Shown here in pieces: positions 48,330 through 60,971 of a DNA stretch of 64,000 bases; position 1 is the first letter of the stretch; each line of letters starts with the position of its first letter. Below the pieces are notes generated by a model. It searched no databases and was not told the origin of the DNA. It saw only the letters and a program-made list of their open reading frames with translations. Source of the stretch: Liolophura sinensis (taxonomy: Eukaryota > Mollusca > Polyplacophora > Chitonida > Chitonidae); NCBI RefSeq assembly GCF_032854445.1, contig NC_088307.1:27444547-27508546 (forward strand), given 5' to 3'. Position numbers and translations under genes: made by a program.

Positions 48330-48660
48330 ATAGACGATAGCACAACAAAAGTCACAGAAACGACACCAGACAAGCTTATAGACAATTGCACAAGACAAGT
48401 CACAGAAACGATACCAGATAAGCTTATGGATAATAGCACAAGAAAAGCCACAGAAACGATACCAGATAAACTTTTAAACGACAGCACAAGGGAAGTCACC
48501 GAAACGATACCAGACAAGCTTATATACAACAGCACAAGACAAGTCACAGAAACGATACCAGATAAGTTTATAGACGACAGCACAAGAAAAGCCACAGAAA
48601 CGATATCAGATAAACTTATAAACGACAGCACAGGAAAAGTCACAGAAACGATACCAGATT
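48330..48660 (+). repeat. 48-bp minisatellite, 7 copies, open on both strands
   Basis: The unit GACAGCACAAGAAAAGTCAC AGAAACGATACCAGATAAGC TTATAGAC-like codes DDSTRKVTETIPDKLI (16 codons). The plus frame begins at ATG 48,309 and runs into the adjacent SINE. Confidence 0.85.
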
Positions 48661-48678
48661 ACAACAACTGCTTAAGGG

Positions 48679-48932
48679 TTTATTTATTTATTTTATTGGT
48701 GCTTTACGCCTTACTCAAGAATATTTCACTTATACGACGGCTGCCAACATTTTTGTGTAGGGAATCCGGGCAAAGCCCGGGGGAAACCCACAACCATCCG
48801 CAGGCTGCTACAGACCTTCACGCGTACGGCCGAAAAGGAAGCCGGCATGAGCAGGACTTGAACTCACAGCGATCACATTGGTGAGAGGCTCCTGGGTCAT
48901 TACGTTAACCAACTGGGTCAGGTAGGCCCTCC
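48679..48932 (-). mobile_element. Family-1 SINE, minus orientation
   Basis: Complement of the AAATAAAT tail at 48,680, body at 48,710-48,880, and head ending AACCAACTGGGTCAGGTAGG. Confidence 0.85.
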
Positions 48933-48947
48933 TTAACCTTTTTCGAT

Positions 48948-49022
48948 TTCCTCCCACCATTATGCTGATCGTTGAGATTTTCTTGGGCACGGCGCAAAAC
49001 ACTAATCGAGTAAATAAATCAG
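48948..49022 (+). mobile_element. Family-1 SINE tail fragment
   Basis: TTTCCTCCCACCATTATGCTG to CACTAATCGAGTAAATAAAT, facing the previous SINE head. Confidence 0.7.
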
Positions 49023-49154
49023 TTAAACGTTTACGCTGATATTAAATAATGGTCACCTCAGGAGAATGAATTACAATTGATGTAAATCATAAAATGATTC
49101 CATATTTGTCGATTCCATCAAGCTGTGAACAATGAACAAAAGTCTTATTACTTA

Positions 49155-49806
49155 GTAACAACTCCGAAACCTCGCTACAGTACATGTATATAAACTAACA
49201 ACTCTGAAAACCTCGCTACAGTACATGTATATACAGTAACAACTCTGAAATACAACTACCGTACATGTATATACAGTAACAACTCTGAAAACAGCACTAC
49301 CGTACATGTATATACAGTAACAACTCTGATACACAACTACAGTACATGTATATACAGTAACAACCCTGAAAACACCACTACCGTACATTTATATACAGTA
49401 ACAACTCTGAAAATGCCACTACAGTACATGTATGTGCACTTACAACTCTGAAAACACCACTACCGTACATGTATATACAGTAACAACTCTGAAAATGCCA
49501 CTACAGTACATGTATGTGCACTTACAACTCTGAAAACACCACTACCGTACATGTATATACAGTAACAACTCTGAAAAGGCCACTACAGTACATGTATGTG
49601 CACTTACAACTCTGAAAACACCACTACCGTACATGTATATACAGTAATAACTCTGAAAATGCCACTACAGTACATGTATGTGCACTTACAACTCTGAAAA
49701 CACCACTACCGTACGTGTATATACAGTAACAACTCTGAAAATGCCACTACAGTAAATGTATGTGCACTTACAACTCTGAAAACACAACTACAGTACATGT
49801 ATATAC
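49155..49806 (+). repeat. 41-bp minisatellite, about 16 copies, with dimeric super-units
   Basis: Units of GTACATGTATATACAGTAAC AACTCTGAAAACACCACTAC C alternate with a GTATGTGCACTTACAACTC variant, so the right half is an array of about 83-bp dimers. Confidence 0.9.
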
Positions 49807-50999
49807 AATACTGGAATTGATCTATTACTGTTGCTCACCTGGGACAGTCAACAAAACGCTGTTATTTATGTGGTGTACCGACATTGTAACAATACCCATT
49901 AATTAGTGGTTTGTCTTGGAGGTAATGCATGACTATGTTCAATGAAAACATTCTAGTCCATGTATCTTTAAAGAGTGACTCCAGTGTAACATATAAAATG
50001 CATTAATTTGAAGTTAAAAGAAAAGCAAAGCACCTGCTCATTAATGGTATTTCATGTACACAATACTTTCCAAATTTTAAGGACTGCCATGAATGTATAA
50101 ACGGTTGTGCACCAGAAAGAAATATGCATTTATAATTACATTAGCAATTTAACATATGCATTCATGCTTATAAGGGAATATAAATTAAAAGACAACTTCT
50201 TTCCACTAAACGAACTCACCAAATTTTATTCTCCCTGAACAATGTATTTAATGTTGGAATTTATAGGCATGGGTAGACATTACACTAAAACATTACAATG
50301 ATGTGTTCCAAATGAAAATAAAAAGTGGACAAAATTACTCGCAGTTCCCTATTCTCAGTTCGTATTTCCTTATGCTAAGTTCCCAGATTCTTATTCTCAG
50401 TTCATAGTTTACTATTTTCAGTTCGCAGTTCCTTATTTTCACTTCGCAGGACGCAAATTATCAGTTCGCAGTTCCCTATTCTTAGTTCCCTGTTCTAAGT
50501 TCTCTATTCTCTCTTATTGTATTGAGCATTAGGTGTAATATAGCCCGACCCAGAGTCAATTATTTCCAGTGTATAGTCTTCTTTGAAATATGCCAGTGTG
50601 TAAGACAGCAATAACTAAAGAAAAATGGCGATCTTCAGTAATAAGTTACAAGTTCGACTTGTAAAAGTAACTTCAAACTTGAATTTGCTTACTTATTTTA
50701 GTTTGAAGATAGAAATTACATGTTTACTCCTAACAAAAAGGAGTCTTAACTAAAGGTTATATACTTCCTGACGTTTCATACTTATGTCCATCGACATTAA
50801 CACGTTAGTGAACTCCACTTACATCAAAGTTTCAAGCCATCATGATAATAGGAGACGTGGTAATATTGGAACTCTTTTGTCGTCAAATGTTAAAAAATAT
50901 CCTAGTTTATCATGATAGACAACCTTTGCTGACATTAATTTACTGGTCATCTGTCTCACCCTGTTCCAGAGGAACAAATGACACCTATGCCCTTTAGTT
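49807..50999. other. Non-coding stretch with a short-unit repeat
   Basis: At 50,338-50,512 the phrase CAGTTCGCAGTTCC(C/T)TATTCT recurs about eight times in degenerate form. Nothing else recognised. Confidence 0.5.
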
Positions 51000-51544
51000 A
51001 ATTTAATTTAATTTAAGTTAATTATTTTTTTATTTAACGAGGATTTCTCACAGCCGAATGGCTACTGCGGAGATCTCCTCAAAGCATCATTTAACAACAT
51101 AATAGCTCACGAAATACATACATATAAATATGGGAATACATATTTCAGACAAAGGAATATAAGTTGAAATAAATTAATTATTATTTACAATGTTAACATC
51201 CTTATTACCATTACCATGGTTATAAAACCTCTCTGTATCATTGATAAATCCATGTAGACATTGAAAAACAAGTTTATTATCTTTGTAATTGAGATCTTTA
51301 GTACCAAACAAAAGTATATCACATATATATCGTGAACATTGTGAAATAAAAACAGAATAATTTACACCGGGTGAAATCATTTTTGTGAGAGTATGTAGCA
51401 TGTGCTTCCTGTGGGTGGCAAATTGAGAACAAATGCAAAATTAATGAAAGGTATCTTTACATGTATTATTACAGTAATGGCAAGTCGTATCTTCAATAAT
51501 ATTATACTTAGAAAGGTCTGCCCGAAGAGCACTGAGTCGCATTC

Positions 51545-52640
51545 TCATTCAGCAGTGCTGGACAGATGAAAAGTTGCTAAAGTTATTATATGACAGTATA
51601 AAATCACTAGATGTAATAATGATTGGTGGAGATAGAAATTTTTGAAGTTCTTTAATTGAAGAATGGCGAATATGTTTAGGTAAATTATTCCAGTCCCTGG
51701 TTGTTTTCGGGAAGAAGGAAGATTTGTATATACTGGGGCGGCTTCTAAATATACGTAAATTTTCATTATACCTTAAGTTGTATGTATTATACTCTGTTGA
51801 TCGTCTTATTAGGGACTGAAGGTAAGGCGGGGAAAGTCAATTTACAATTTTCCTCTTGTACAAAGCAAAGCTGGGCGCAGTTGAAGATTTTCCAGTTATT
51901 GGGAAAACGCAATACTACAGTTATCGTATAACATGTCGTCATACTCTATTGTAGATCTAATGAGGCTATTGTATAAAGTTATTAAACACTTCCTTGTTAA
52001 TATCCTCTTCACTCTATTTATATTACCTAATTTCTTATTCCATTTATTTACAAATGATCTTATATGTTCGTCCCATTTACCATCGTGCTGTAGAATGATA
52101 CCATAGTGTTTATTGTACTGAACGCTCTTCACTTCAATACCATCTCACTAGAGTTTTGGGTACATCGGGTTATTTTTTAAGGAAACAAGTAAGTATATGC
52201 AGTTTTCTGTGCATTAAATGTTATCAACCACTGTTTGACCCATTGTGACAAGCGACCTAGATCTCGATTTATTTTATTTTCAGATGTAATAAACTCAGTC
52301 ATCTCTTCGGACAAAGATGTATCATCAACAAAAATATTGATATAACATTCAATGTTCACATTTATGTCATTAACAAAAATCAGGAAAAGAAGCGGTTCTA
52401 GGACGGAGCCTTGTGGCACTCCGCTTTGAATAGAACATATGTCTGATTCAACTTTAATTTTTCTATCAGATAAATGGGTCAGTAATGGGCCCCCAACACC
52501 CAACTGTCTCAATTTAAACAAAAGACCCTCATGCCAGACTTTATCAAAAGCCTTGCTTACATCTAGGAAAACTAAACACGTATCATTACAACTATCCAGA
52601 CTTCTGTATACATCGTGCACAATTTTAGTTAACTGACATA
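51545..52640 (-). pseudogene. LINE reverse transcriptase core and C-terminal region
   Basis: Block A LDVSKAFDKVWH and the GVPQGSVLEPLLFLIFVNDI block are followed by FVDDTS, the catalytic box, where the usual FADD is FVDD. LSQWVKQWLITFNAQKT follows. A second piece (52,132-51,896) has KHYGIILQHDGKWDEHI and LIRSTIEYDDMLYDNC, typical of the post-RT connection. The frame is broken between the pieces. Confidence 0.85.
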
Positions 52641-52679
52641 TTGTTGAGTCGCCATGTTTAAATCCAGAATTATTCTATA

Positions 52680-53411
52680 TTAGAAGGTTATGGTTGATAC
52701 AATTTTCATACAAGTGCTTATACACTACTTTTTCTAGCACTTTAGAGAGAGAGAGGGCTGTTGAGAAACTGGTCTGTAACTTGACATATCATGTCTATCT
52801 TCCTTTTTAAAGACAGGGCATACGCTAGATAGTTTCCAAGCTGATGGAAAGACTCTTGACTGGAGTGAGAAATTAAATTGTTTAGTGAGATAAGGTGCTA
52901 TATTTTCCAATGTATTTTTGAGCATTAAATTACTAATTCCGTCACTACCAGAAGCTTTCCCAATATTTAGTTTGGACAGAAAATCAGCTACTTCCCTTTC
53001 AATTGTTTGTATACAGTTAAGGCGTGCAGCAGTATAGTAGGTCAGTGGAGGTAAAACTGGTATCATTGACGGAAGAGTTGAATGGCTTACAAAAAATATA
53101 ACGAACTCATTAACTTTTTCAGTATCACTTGATACATGTTTATCATTAACGATTAAAGAAGGGACAGGTGGTTTCGCTTTTTAACACAGAAGGAATTTCA
53201 TTATAGACCAATACGACTTGGCGTCTAATTTGGGATTAGAAAGTCTTCCCTTTAGTTTTTCACCACATCTTAATATTGCTTTTCTCTTAGTGGTATTTTT
53301 TTCACGTCTAGATATATAAAATCGAAATCTATCTTCTTCCGACTTAGTCCTCTTAAATTTTTTAAAACATCTATTTCTTATTCTTAATTTATCACAAACA
53401 TCATTTGTCAT
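52680..53411 (-). pseudogene. LINE reverse transcriptase N-terminal region
   Basis: KASGSDGISNLMLKNTLENI, FPSAWKLSSVCPVFKKEDRH and SSYRPVS are the N-terminal RT blocks (53,066-52,734). Further upstream, NRCFKKFKRTKSEEDRFRFY (53,411-53,181) is the linker that precedes RT. The junction to the catalytic part is frameshifted near 52,740. Confidence 0.8.
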
Positions 53412-53475
53412 CCACGGTTTATCCCTTGGTCGTATTGTTACTTGGTTATTTGGTACTGCTTAGGCACAACAAGAT

Positions 53476-53655
53476 ATTTATTTATTTATTTATCTATTTG
53501 ATTGGTGTTTTACGCCGTACTCAAGAATATTTCACTTATACGACGCCGCGGCCAGCATTATGGTGGGAGGAAACCTGACAGAGCCCGGGCAAAATCCTCG
53601 ACCATCCGCAGGCTGGTGTCAGGCCTTCCCACGTACGGCCGGAGAGGTAGCCATC
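53476..53655 (-). mobile_element. Family-1 SINE nested in the LINE
   Basis: Tail complement TATTTATTTATTTATCTATT, then GGTGTTTTACGCCGTACTCAAG, body to CACGTACGGCCGGAGAGG; the tRNA head is missing. It inserted after the LINE did. Confidence 0.85.
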
Positions 53656-53766
53656 ACAACAAAGATAATAAAAGATTGTTCCAAACATACAGTTTATCAT
53701 CCATATCATCGAATATGCCACACACGGCTGCCCAGGGAGCGGTAGAGATAACTGACTGAAACTGTA

Positions 53767-54560
53767 TTAAGTCAGCACATTTAAAATCCCATATGTGCCT
53801 TTTATATGCTTTGGTTTATCATTTACCAGAAAATTTAAGGTACAATATTCAGAACAATGGTCAAGATTGACCATAGGCGAAACAACTCCATATTTAGTTA
53901 CATAACCGATAGTATCTGTTATGATTAAATCTAAAATATATGAAATTCCATTGCTGTATCTTGTGGGCTCATTAATTAACTGAAATAAATTTTTACTTGT
54001 AATAATATCAAACAACTTCATTTTTACTTCACTCTTATCGTGGTATTTGAACCAGTCAACCTATCATTAAAGTCACCCAAAATCATCAAGACGTCTGGAT
54101 TTTCTGTCAGAGCTGAGTTGAGGCTGTTATCTAAGTTAACAAGAAACTGATTTTGTGTTTGTGAAGACTGGTTCGGGGACGATAGCCAATGGAACACAAT
54201 ATATGTTTATTAGACTGTTGATTGAAATCTATAACATTTCATTGTCATTTTCTAAATCCCCTCTACGCATAGCACTAAATGATGATTTATAATAAATCGC
54301 TACTGAACCCCCACGACGGCCTCTATCTATTCGTTCTATTCAGTATCCATTTAGGTTCTCTATTTCATCGTGTACATCAGAACCAAGCCAGGTTTCTGAG
54401 ACACATATAATAACATAATTATATCGGTTACATAACAAGGTGTAGGCCTCATCCAGTTTAGAATAAGAGGAGAGGTTGCCCTTACTTTAAGGAAATAAGC
54501 TACGAGCATTAAAGTGACAAATTTTTGAATTATGCTGATATGACGGCCCTGGATTTACAT
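53767..54560 (-). pseudogene. LINE AP-type endonuclease remnant
   Basis: On the minus strand, ICVSETWLGSDVHDEIENL, then RIDRGRRGGSVAIYYKSSFS, LGDFNDRL and FQLINEPTRY, then LDLIITD and LDHC are the ordered motifs of the APE-like endonuclease of jockey/CR1 elements. Stops interrupt it near 54,340 and 54,230 and before the MKLFDII part. Confidence 0.75.
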
Positions 54561-55041
54561 GTATGTCTCCACATCTAAGTAATAAAGTCATACGTATAGT
54601 TAAAAAGTAATGTTAATTACAGTGCGTAGAAAGAATAGCAATAATTCAAAGACCAAGACATGAATTCTGTGCTATATTTGCACAGCCAAAGATGCTCGTG
54701 AAATTTCAGTAACTTACTTAACATCAGATTTTTTTATAATATAAAAAATTATTCCAAGCCCCAATTGCCACCCTATACTGATTTACGTCACCCATGAAAT
54801 ATGTGATAGATATACAGGAGGGATAGGCTCCGAAACTCCGCTAACCTTGGTAGGGAATATCATTAGTTTATAAGTATTTACTGGAGCTAATATCACGAGT
54901 TGATTAACTTCTAATCTATAACGATAATTAATATAAGATATAGATATAGAAGTTCACATACTTTCAGATTCTCAATTTTCTCCATCATTCGTCTTATCTA
55001 AATTACATTTGTGACAAACGCCCATGATACAGTTTGTATGA

Positions 55042-58000
55042 TCAAAAATAGATGCCTAACATTTTTTGACAGTTCACATGATACTTTTGGACTTTTTCTA
55101 CCTTCATCGATAAAAGAGTTCGATCTGGAACCTCTCTGTTGATAAGCTCTGATGTGTGTTTGTAAGAGGTTCAATGAGCACCAACTCACCCGATTTACTG
55201 GTCACATCATACCAAATTGCAGGCACACCTTCACAGAATTGACTCAGATTTGGACCCAGTTCAGTGGCGGTCATATTGCCCGGCCGAGCGACAGCGTGTT
55301 CCGAAGGCAGTGGGTCCAGATACTTCCCCTAAACAAAGTGAAAGAAACTATGGTGTTCAAAATGAAGGGGTCGTCACTAAAACACCGGTAGATAAAATAG
55401 AGTTCGTAACGGTAGTGGGGATCAGAAAACAATATGTGTTTAAAACATTATTTAGTCTCATGTGTCTTTGCATGATGAATAAATGAGTTCGAATGACGTA
55501 GGGAAGAGAGGACAGACCTGGATCTAGAAACAGTTTTCTGTCCAACAAAATATTGAATTTTAATACCAATAATGAATATAAAGCATTTAATAAGAGAGCA
55601 CGTGTATTTATACTGTTAGGGTCAACGACATGAATATTGGCGAGGATTGAGTTGTTCCGGGTCAGGTTTGTTCTGAAGAGTATAACGAGTTCTTGGAATG
55701 TAATCATGAATATCGTATTTGTTCTAACCTTAGTCAAACAACAACCCTTTCTTTTGCAGTTTCGTTAAAATATTACACGAAATAAATTTGAAGTATTCGG
55801 GGTCAACCAAATACGGGGACTTTGTATGGGAAGGTATGGGGCCGGTGTGGCCAAACCTTTTGCTTCCAAACTCTGACTACCTGGTTCCACCTGCAACTCA
55901 ACCCTCAGGTAAACATAAACGTCAGTGTGGACTGTTGATACCATCCAGCTATAGCCAGACTATGTTCAACAATCTATTTACAGCAATATCCCTTCAAAAT
56001 GTATCCATAAAAAAGCTTGAATGTCAACCTTTGCGCTGTTTCTGGCCCATTTACGTTGAAAGTTGCCTGTTACGTAATATCCTTGCTTGAATACAGCTTG
56101 CGCAAGATTAACTGCGGCTTAAAGTCAACAATGAGGTAAATAAATTAGGTCAAGTTGAAATCAAATCAATAAAATAAAGCTGTTAAAGCAGCGGTGCCAG
56201 GTTTCAAGCCGTTATTTCAGGCCCATTACGTTCCACTTCTGGTTACTGGAACGGTGTCTGTGCTTTGATATATAAGCAACTCAGTTAGAAAGCCTACATT
56301 CTTCGTCGGTTTTCTGACGTCATTTCCGGTTATGTAAAATTGGTCTCTGTGCCTTGGGGTGATGTTAGGTTTTAAGACTGCACATTTAGCTTCATTGGTT
56401 AAGGGAATATACCCATTTCCGGGTATGAGGATATCACTTCCGGTTTTGTAAAAATTACATTTTTGGAATTAGCGTCCGAAACTGCATCAGATAGGACTAT
56501 TTGGCGGATATCATCTGTAAAAAATTAGAACTTATTAGCAAAAAAACGAATTTTTGGTCCAATGAAACTTTCACACAATAGGGAACTCGTACAGTTTCCA
56601 ACAGAGAAAGTACTCAGTCTTGCCCCGAATTTGCCTAGGCTTTGTGCAACTGCAGTTAAAATTTCAGCTCTATCGCTTCTGTCGATCTGGAGAAGAAGAT
56701 TACTTTATGTATGCCACAAAAAAGTCACGCGACCAAATGTGTCTAAAATATAAACTTACACCACTTCAGATCGTTTTCTAAAACATAATTAAGTTTCGGT
56801 TATGTACCATTTTTCGTTTTCTCATAAAATGTATCACAAAATTGTCGGGAATAACAATAATCCGACCAGAGACAATAGGGAGTCAAGTCTGAACGGCTTG
56901 ACCCCCTTTTTACTGGCTGAAACTTAGAGCCTACCTGCCGAGCCTGAAGTTTCTTTCGTGCGTAACTGAAGTCAGGGTAGTCCACATGCGAGACAAGGCA
57001 GACGTTTCTCTTGAAGTCCCGGATTGCGACGTATCCCTAAAAATAAAGACATAATGTGTTTACGATGTGCCAGTAAACTGTACGGACTAAAGTTCGAGAT
57101 GTTGTTTTGTTGAAAATCAGAATGACAGAGTAATTTAAACGATCGTACAGATATTCCCAACAACGGCTTTGCCCGTTTTCCTCCCACCATGATACTGACC
57201 TCCGTTGTATAAGTAAAATATTCTTGAGTAGGAGGTGAATCATCAATGACATAAATAAATAAATCCATCAACTACTTCAGAGATAAGATTTATGACGGTC
57301 AGCGGTGACCAACGTACCATGTTGAAGTCGTAGAGGGCCATGGAGTTATTTTTTCCTATTCGGTACGCATCGGCAGACATAGTGAGCACCGTTTGCTTTT
57401 CTTTGTCAAGCAGAACCGTTTCATGAATGTTGACATTCCCTGACCTGCGAGTCCATGAGATCCACTGAAATGAAATAAATTTATAAGTTTTGAGTGATTA
57501 AAATTAATGGCATATGATTTATTTGATTGAAAGTTTTACTCAAGAATATTTCACTTTTACGACGGTGTCCAGCATTATTGTGAGCTGAAGCAGCGCAAGC
57601 CCAAAGGGGACGGCCAGTCCATCCGGACGGTTTTACGACTGGACTAGAACTCACAACCATCGTATTAGTGAGATGTCCAAATCAATAGCTGACACGATAT
57701 TACAACATCAGGACATTTAGAATTTATAAATGCATCAAAATGATGCATTCCTCAATTATGTTATATATTTAAATTTGAATGTGACTTCTGAAACCACCAT
57801 GATATTTTGCAGGAAGTAAAAAACAAATATACTGTTACTGGGTTCAAGTATCGTAGTTTGGTCTTAAAGACCTTTTCTAAGATTCATTTGTATTCAAACC
57901 TAACATGATTTACAATGGTTAAAAAAATACACAAAGGAGAAAACAAGAGTGATATTATAACACCAAAAATGATTTCCCGAATTATTTTTTTACATTAATT

Positions 58001-58946
58001 TGCAATCAACTGTAAAATCAAACCTCTCGTTTATCGTCAAGTCTTTTCTGGAAATAGAAGACGACGCCAAACAGTATTGCGCAGAACAGCACAGCCGTGG
58101 CGAGCGAAGCGACCAGTCCTATCAGCACCGACCGCTTTCGCTCTCCTTTGGTTGTCTTGCCAACCTCCACAGCGACCTGTTTGTGAAACAAACATTAAAC
58201 TAGATATGTGTTAATCTAATGAGAGATGTATATGTTTGGTAGGTGTCGGCAGCTACTCAGTAACAACACTGTAATGCTCTGTGTATGAAAACTATAGACA
58301 TTTTCATGATCTATTTACACTGCAAACCTGGGTTATCCGTTACCCAACATATTTCATCTATTTCACATACACCTGATTAATGTAGTTCTCTCTATTGATA
58401 CCATTCAGAAATTACAATCATGTATCGGAAATTAATACAATATTTAGAGATGTGATAAAATAAGCTGATTATCTGAAAAAGAGTGAAATCATTTTCTGAT
58501 TCATGATTCTGGGTTTGCATTAGGAACCCATTCTGAAGCACAGAAAACAAATCCAAAATACTTAAATATCTATCCACAAAGTATCTACCACAATGCTTAG
58601 TTAAACATTTTTTTTGAAATATGAGAATTTCTTAAGCCCGAGTCCCAAGGCAACTTTATAGCTCTGCGGATAAAGAGGTAAAATTTGGCGTTTGTAACTG
58701 TCACGTGACATGCCCAGGACACCTCACTATCAGTCTGTATTTCAATAAACGGATTTGGTATTTAAGTACTTCTTGGCGTTAAAAACTTTCTAAGAAACCT
58801 TATGATTACTGGACCTGCACTTAAATATTTTGTGCCAAAATGTGTTCAAACTTAAACCAAACAATGAACTGTTTAAAGAAATAATAATAGTGATTTCTTA
58901 CCGTTTCAGAAGTACCCGCTTTCCCAGCCATTTTCAATCCTGTCAT
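55042..58946 (-). CDS. BRICHOS-domain type II membrane proprotein, gene D
   Basis: Minus-strand exons 58,946-58,902; 58,176-58,024; 57,464-57,318; 57,036-56,935; 55,328-55,190 are clear, and 55,148-55,042 is a tentative last exon. MTGLKMAGKAGTSET is exon 1; GERKR and then a single helix (VLIGLVASLATAVLFCAILFGVVFYF) follow. BRICHOS keeps LYDF, Cys in VCLVSHV and Cys in QFCEGVPAIWY, with NMTATELGP. Exon lengths and phases equal those of A and C except for one codon fewer in exon 2 and one more than A in exon 5. The tentative last exon follows a 41-bp intron, enters in phase 1 and codes 34 residues with INREVPDRTLL, one Cys and no KR pair; read-through without splicing is an alternative. Exons 1-5 are secure; the tail is not. 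The gene is convergent with A and C. Confidence 0.78.
57166..57268 (+). mobile_element. Family-1 SINE tail fragment in gene D intron 3
   Basis: CGTTTTCCTCCCACCATGATA to ATAAATAAATAAATCC. Confidence 0.7.
57518..57680 (-). mobile_element. Family-1 SINE, diverged, in gene D intron 2
   Basis: ATTTATTTGATTGAAAGTTT, ACTCAAGAATATTTCAC and GTCCAGCATTATTGTGA, then the GAACTCACAACCATCGTATT part; the tRNA head is missing. Confidence 0.75.
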
Positions 58947-59032
58947 TTCTACTAGATCTTCACGGATATTTTGTTTTCGAGACTTCTGAGTAACTGCGAC
59001 TATCGGTATGTTGCGTCGCCAAAAGTGTGTTA

Positions 59033-59039
59033 TTATATA
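59033..59039 (-). promoter_or_regulatory. TATA-like box of gene D
   Basis: TATATAA on the minus strand lies 87 bp before the ATG. A minus-strand CCAAT is at 59,118-59,122. Spacing resembles that of first exon C. Confidence 0.45.
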
Positions 59040-59199
59040 AACTGTTGATAAGTTTTTGTTAGTGGGGCATAGTTTAATAAACCAATAGGAGACAGTCCAA
59101 GGAGGAAGGGATCTCTGATTGGCTGGCAATAAACCAATCAGACATGGATTTGCCACATTAATACTGCAAATACAGTTGGACAATCAAATGAAAATAACG

Positions 59200-59960
59200 C
59201 ATGAATAAGATAACAAAATCTGTTCTTCTCGTACCAAGCACGAATGAATAGCCCATACATTCTGTTTATCAAGAGTAAACAGCCCGCCGCAGAGAGTTTC
59301 TGTTATTTGCCATAGTGCAGCTTTCGAGCCGTGTGTGTTGAATGTCTTTTTAGCGTTTCTGGTTTCTGATAGTCCTCAGCTCTGTGTTCCCGCCTTCGTA
59401 CATGTTTTGTGAGCAATGAGTGAACTAACCAACACTTGCTTTCTGCATGAATGGCTGCTATTCAGTAAGGATTAATGATACCCTGTTTCACATTGCAAGG
59501 TTTATCAGGGAGGTGGGGATAGAGCTCAGCGACAGTTGGGGATCCGGAGGCATTTTTTCTCTCTACTATGGGAAAAAAAGAATAGAATAGAATTAACAAT
59601 GAAAATAATTGTGGTCTTCCACAAATAAGAATAGAAGGGATAATTTGCAAAGGCAGTCAGGTAAAATGCTGTTACAAAACCTATCAACAACCAAGAAGCT
59701 ATGCCATGGAGAGCCATGACTTTTTTTTACTGAATTTATTGATAAGTCTGTCGATGTTATTGTTCTTCCTCGCTGGGTGAGTATCCGATATTAACACGAG
59801 TTACCCCAACTTGTTTTGGTACATGACTTTTTTATTTTGTATATCAATCTTTATTAACATAACTGGAGTCCAACACCATATTCAATATGTTTTAAATACG
59901 CTCGCAGCCAATTTGAGGGGTGCAAGAAACAGTAAGGCTCGACCACTGGCATTTATTGAC
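59200..59960. other. Non-coding stretch upstream of gene D
   Basis: No exon or repeat recognised; only short chance reading frames. Confidence 0.45.
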
Positions 59961-59964
59961 GAAT

Positions 59965-60122
59965 TTTCCTGCATCTGCATGGGAAGGACTGGCAGCATCC
60001 TGCGGATGGTCGTAGGTTTTCCTCGGCCACTGTCCTTTTTCCTCCCACCATAATGCTGACAGCTGTCGAGTCTGTAAAACGATTCTTGATTGTGGCGTAA
60101 AACATCAATTAAATAAATAAAT
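59965..60122 (+). mobile_element. Family-1 SINE, 3' half
   Basis: CATGGGAAGGACTGGCAGC to CATCAATTAAATAAATAAAT. Confidence 0.8.
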
Positions 60123-60377
60123 GCATCCTACATCTGACGTGCACACGTGCACACAATATTGGTGGAAGACGCCGACGAACGCTCGACTACCTAAACAGTG
60201 ACACGAGTGTCTCGACCGCTTGCAGTCACGTAGACCCCTCGATGAATGAGAGTGGGAAATCCACAAGTACCCTGTCCAAGCGTACATGTATCATAATGTT
60301 ACAGAGTTACTATCTTGGGGTATGCCACAGTGAAAAAAATATCACCATGTAAATGACGCGTAGCGACAGTGTGAACG

Positions 60378-60537
60378 ATTGGGCCTCCGTGGCTCAGTCG
60401 ATTAGCACGCTAGCGCAGCGTAATGACCTAGGAGTCTCTCACCAATGCGGTCGCTGTGAGTTCAAGTCCAGCTCATGCTGGCTTCCTCTCCGGCGTACGT
60501 GGGAAGGTCTGCCAGCAACCTGCGGATGGTCGTGGGT
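60378..60537 (+). mobile_element. Family-1 SINE, 5' half joined to a minisatellite
   Basis: GGGCCTCCGTGGCTCAGTCG head with intact A- and B-boxes. The body stops at GGATGGTCGTGGG, exactly where a GTAGTAGAATGCAGTAG array begins. Confidence 0.85.
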
Positions 60538-60690
60538 AAATGTAGTAGAATGCAGTAGAACAGTATATGTAGGTGTAAATATGGCCATGGATGAGGCATA
60601 TTTATTACAGAATAGTAGGTGTAAATATAGTAGAGCAGTAGCTGTAAAAGTAGTAGACCAGTAGGTGTACATGTAATACACCAGTTGTAA
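60538..60690 (-). repeat. GTAGGTGTAAATGTAGTAG minisatellite
   Basis: Degenerate units are the reverse complement of the CTACATTTACACCTAC array at 38,830-40,250. Confidence 0.75.
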
Positions 60691-60971
60691 CTCGGTTTCT
60701 GTGTATTAAAATTTACAGAATTTTAAAAACGTTTGAACGAATTTGGTTATTCAAGTACATCCCACATGTACATGTACATGTTTGCTACATGAAGCAAACG
60801 AGGGTCGATTCATAATTAGTACGACTTTCCTTACAATGTAGCACTGGTGTCAGCTTTCTCAAGGCATGGTCCCTTTGCATTATTTTAATGCAACTGTTGT
60901 TTAATGTGATAAAACAAAGCATTATGAGTATATGTAGACCAGCGACGTCTGATGCATTGCAATCAACAACG

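Larger units (their letters stand above)
51000..54560 (-). mobile_element. Jockey/CR1-like LINE, dead, with nested SINE
   Basis: Read on the minus strand there is an endonuclease region, a reverse transcriptase region, a C-terminal tail, and a short-repeat 3' end (CGTTAAATAAAAAAATAATT then TTAAAT-type units) at about 51,000-51,060. Stops and frame changes separate the blocks. A family-1 SINE (53,476-53,655) splits the region between endonuclease and RT. Such elements move by target-primed reverse transcription; this copy cannot. Confidence 0.85.

Noticed and set aside
55788-56090. 100-codon open frame starting MKYSGSTKYGDF
   Set aside because: Lies inside gene D intron 4 on the opposite strand, no family resemblance, no splice context.
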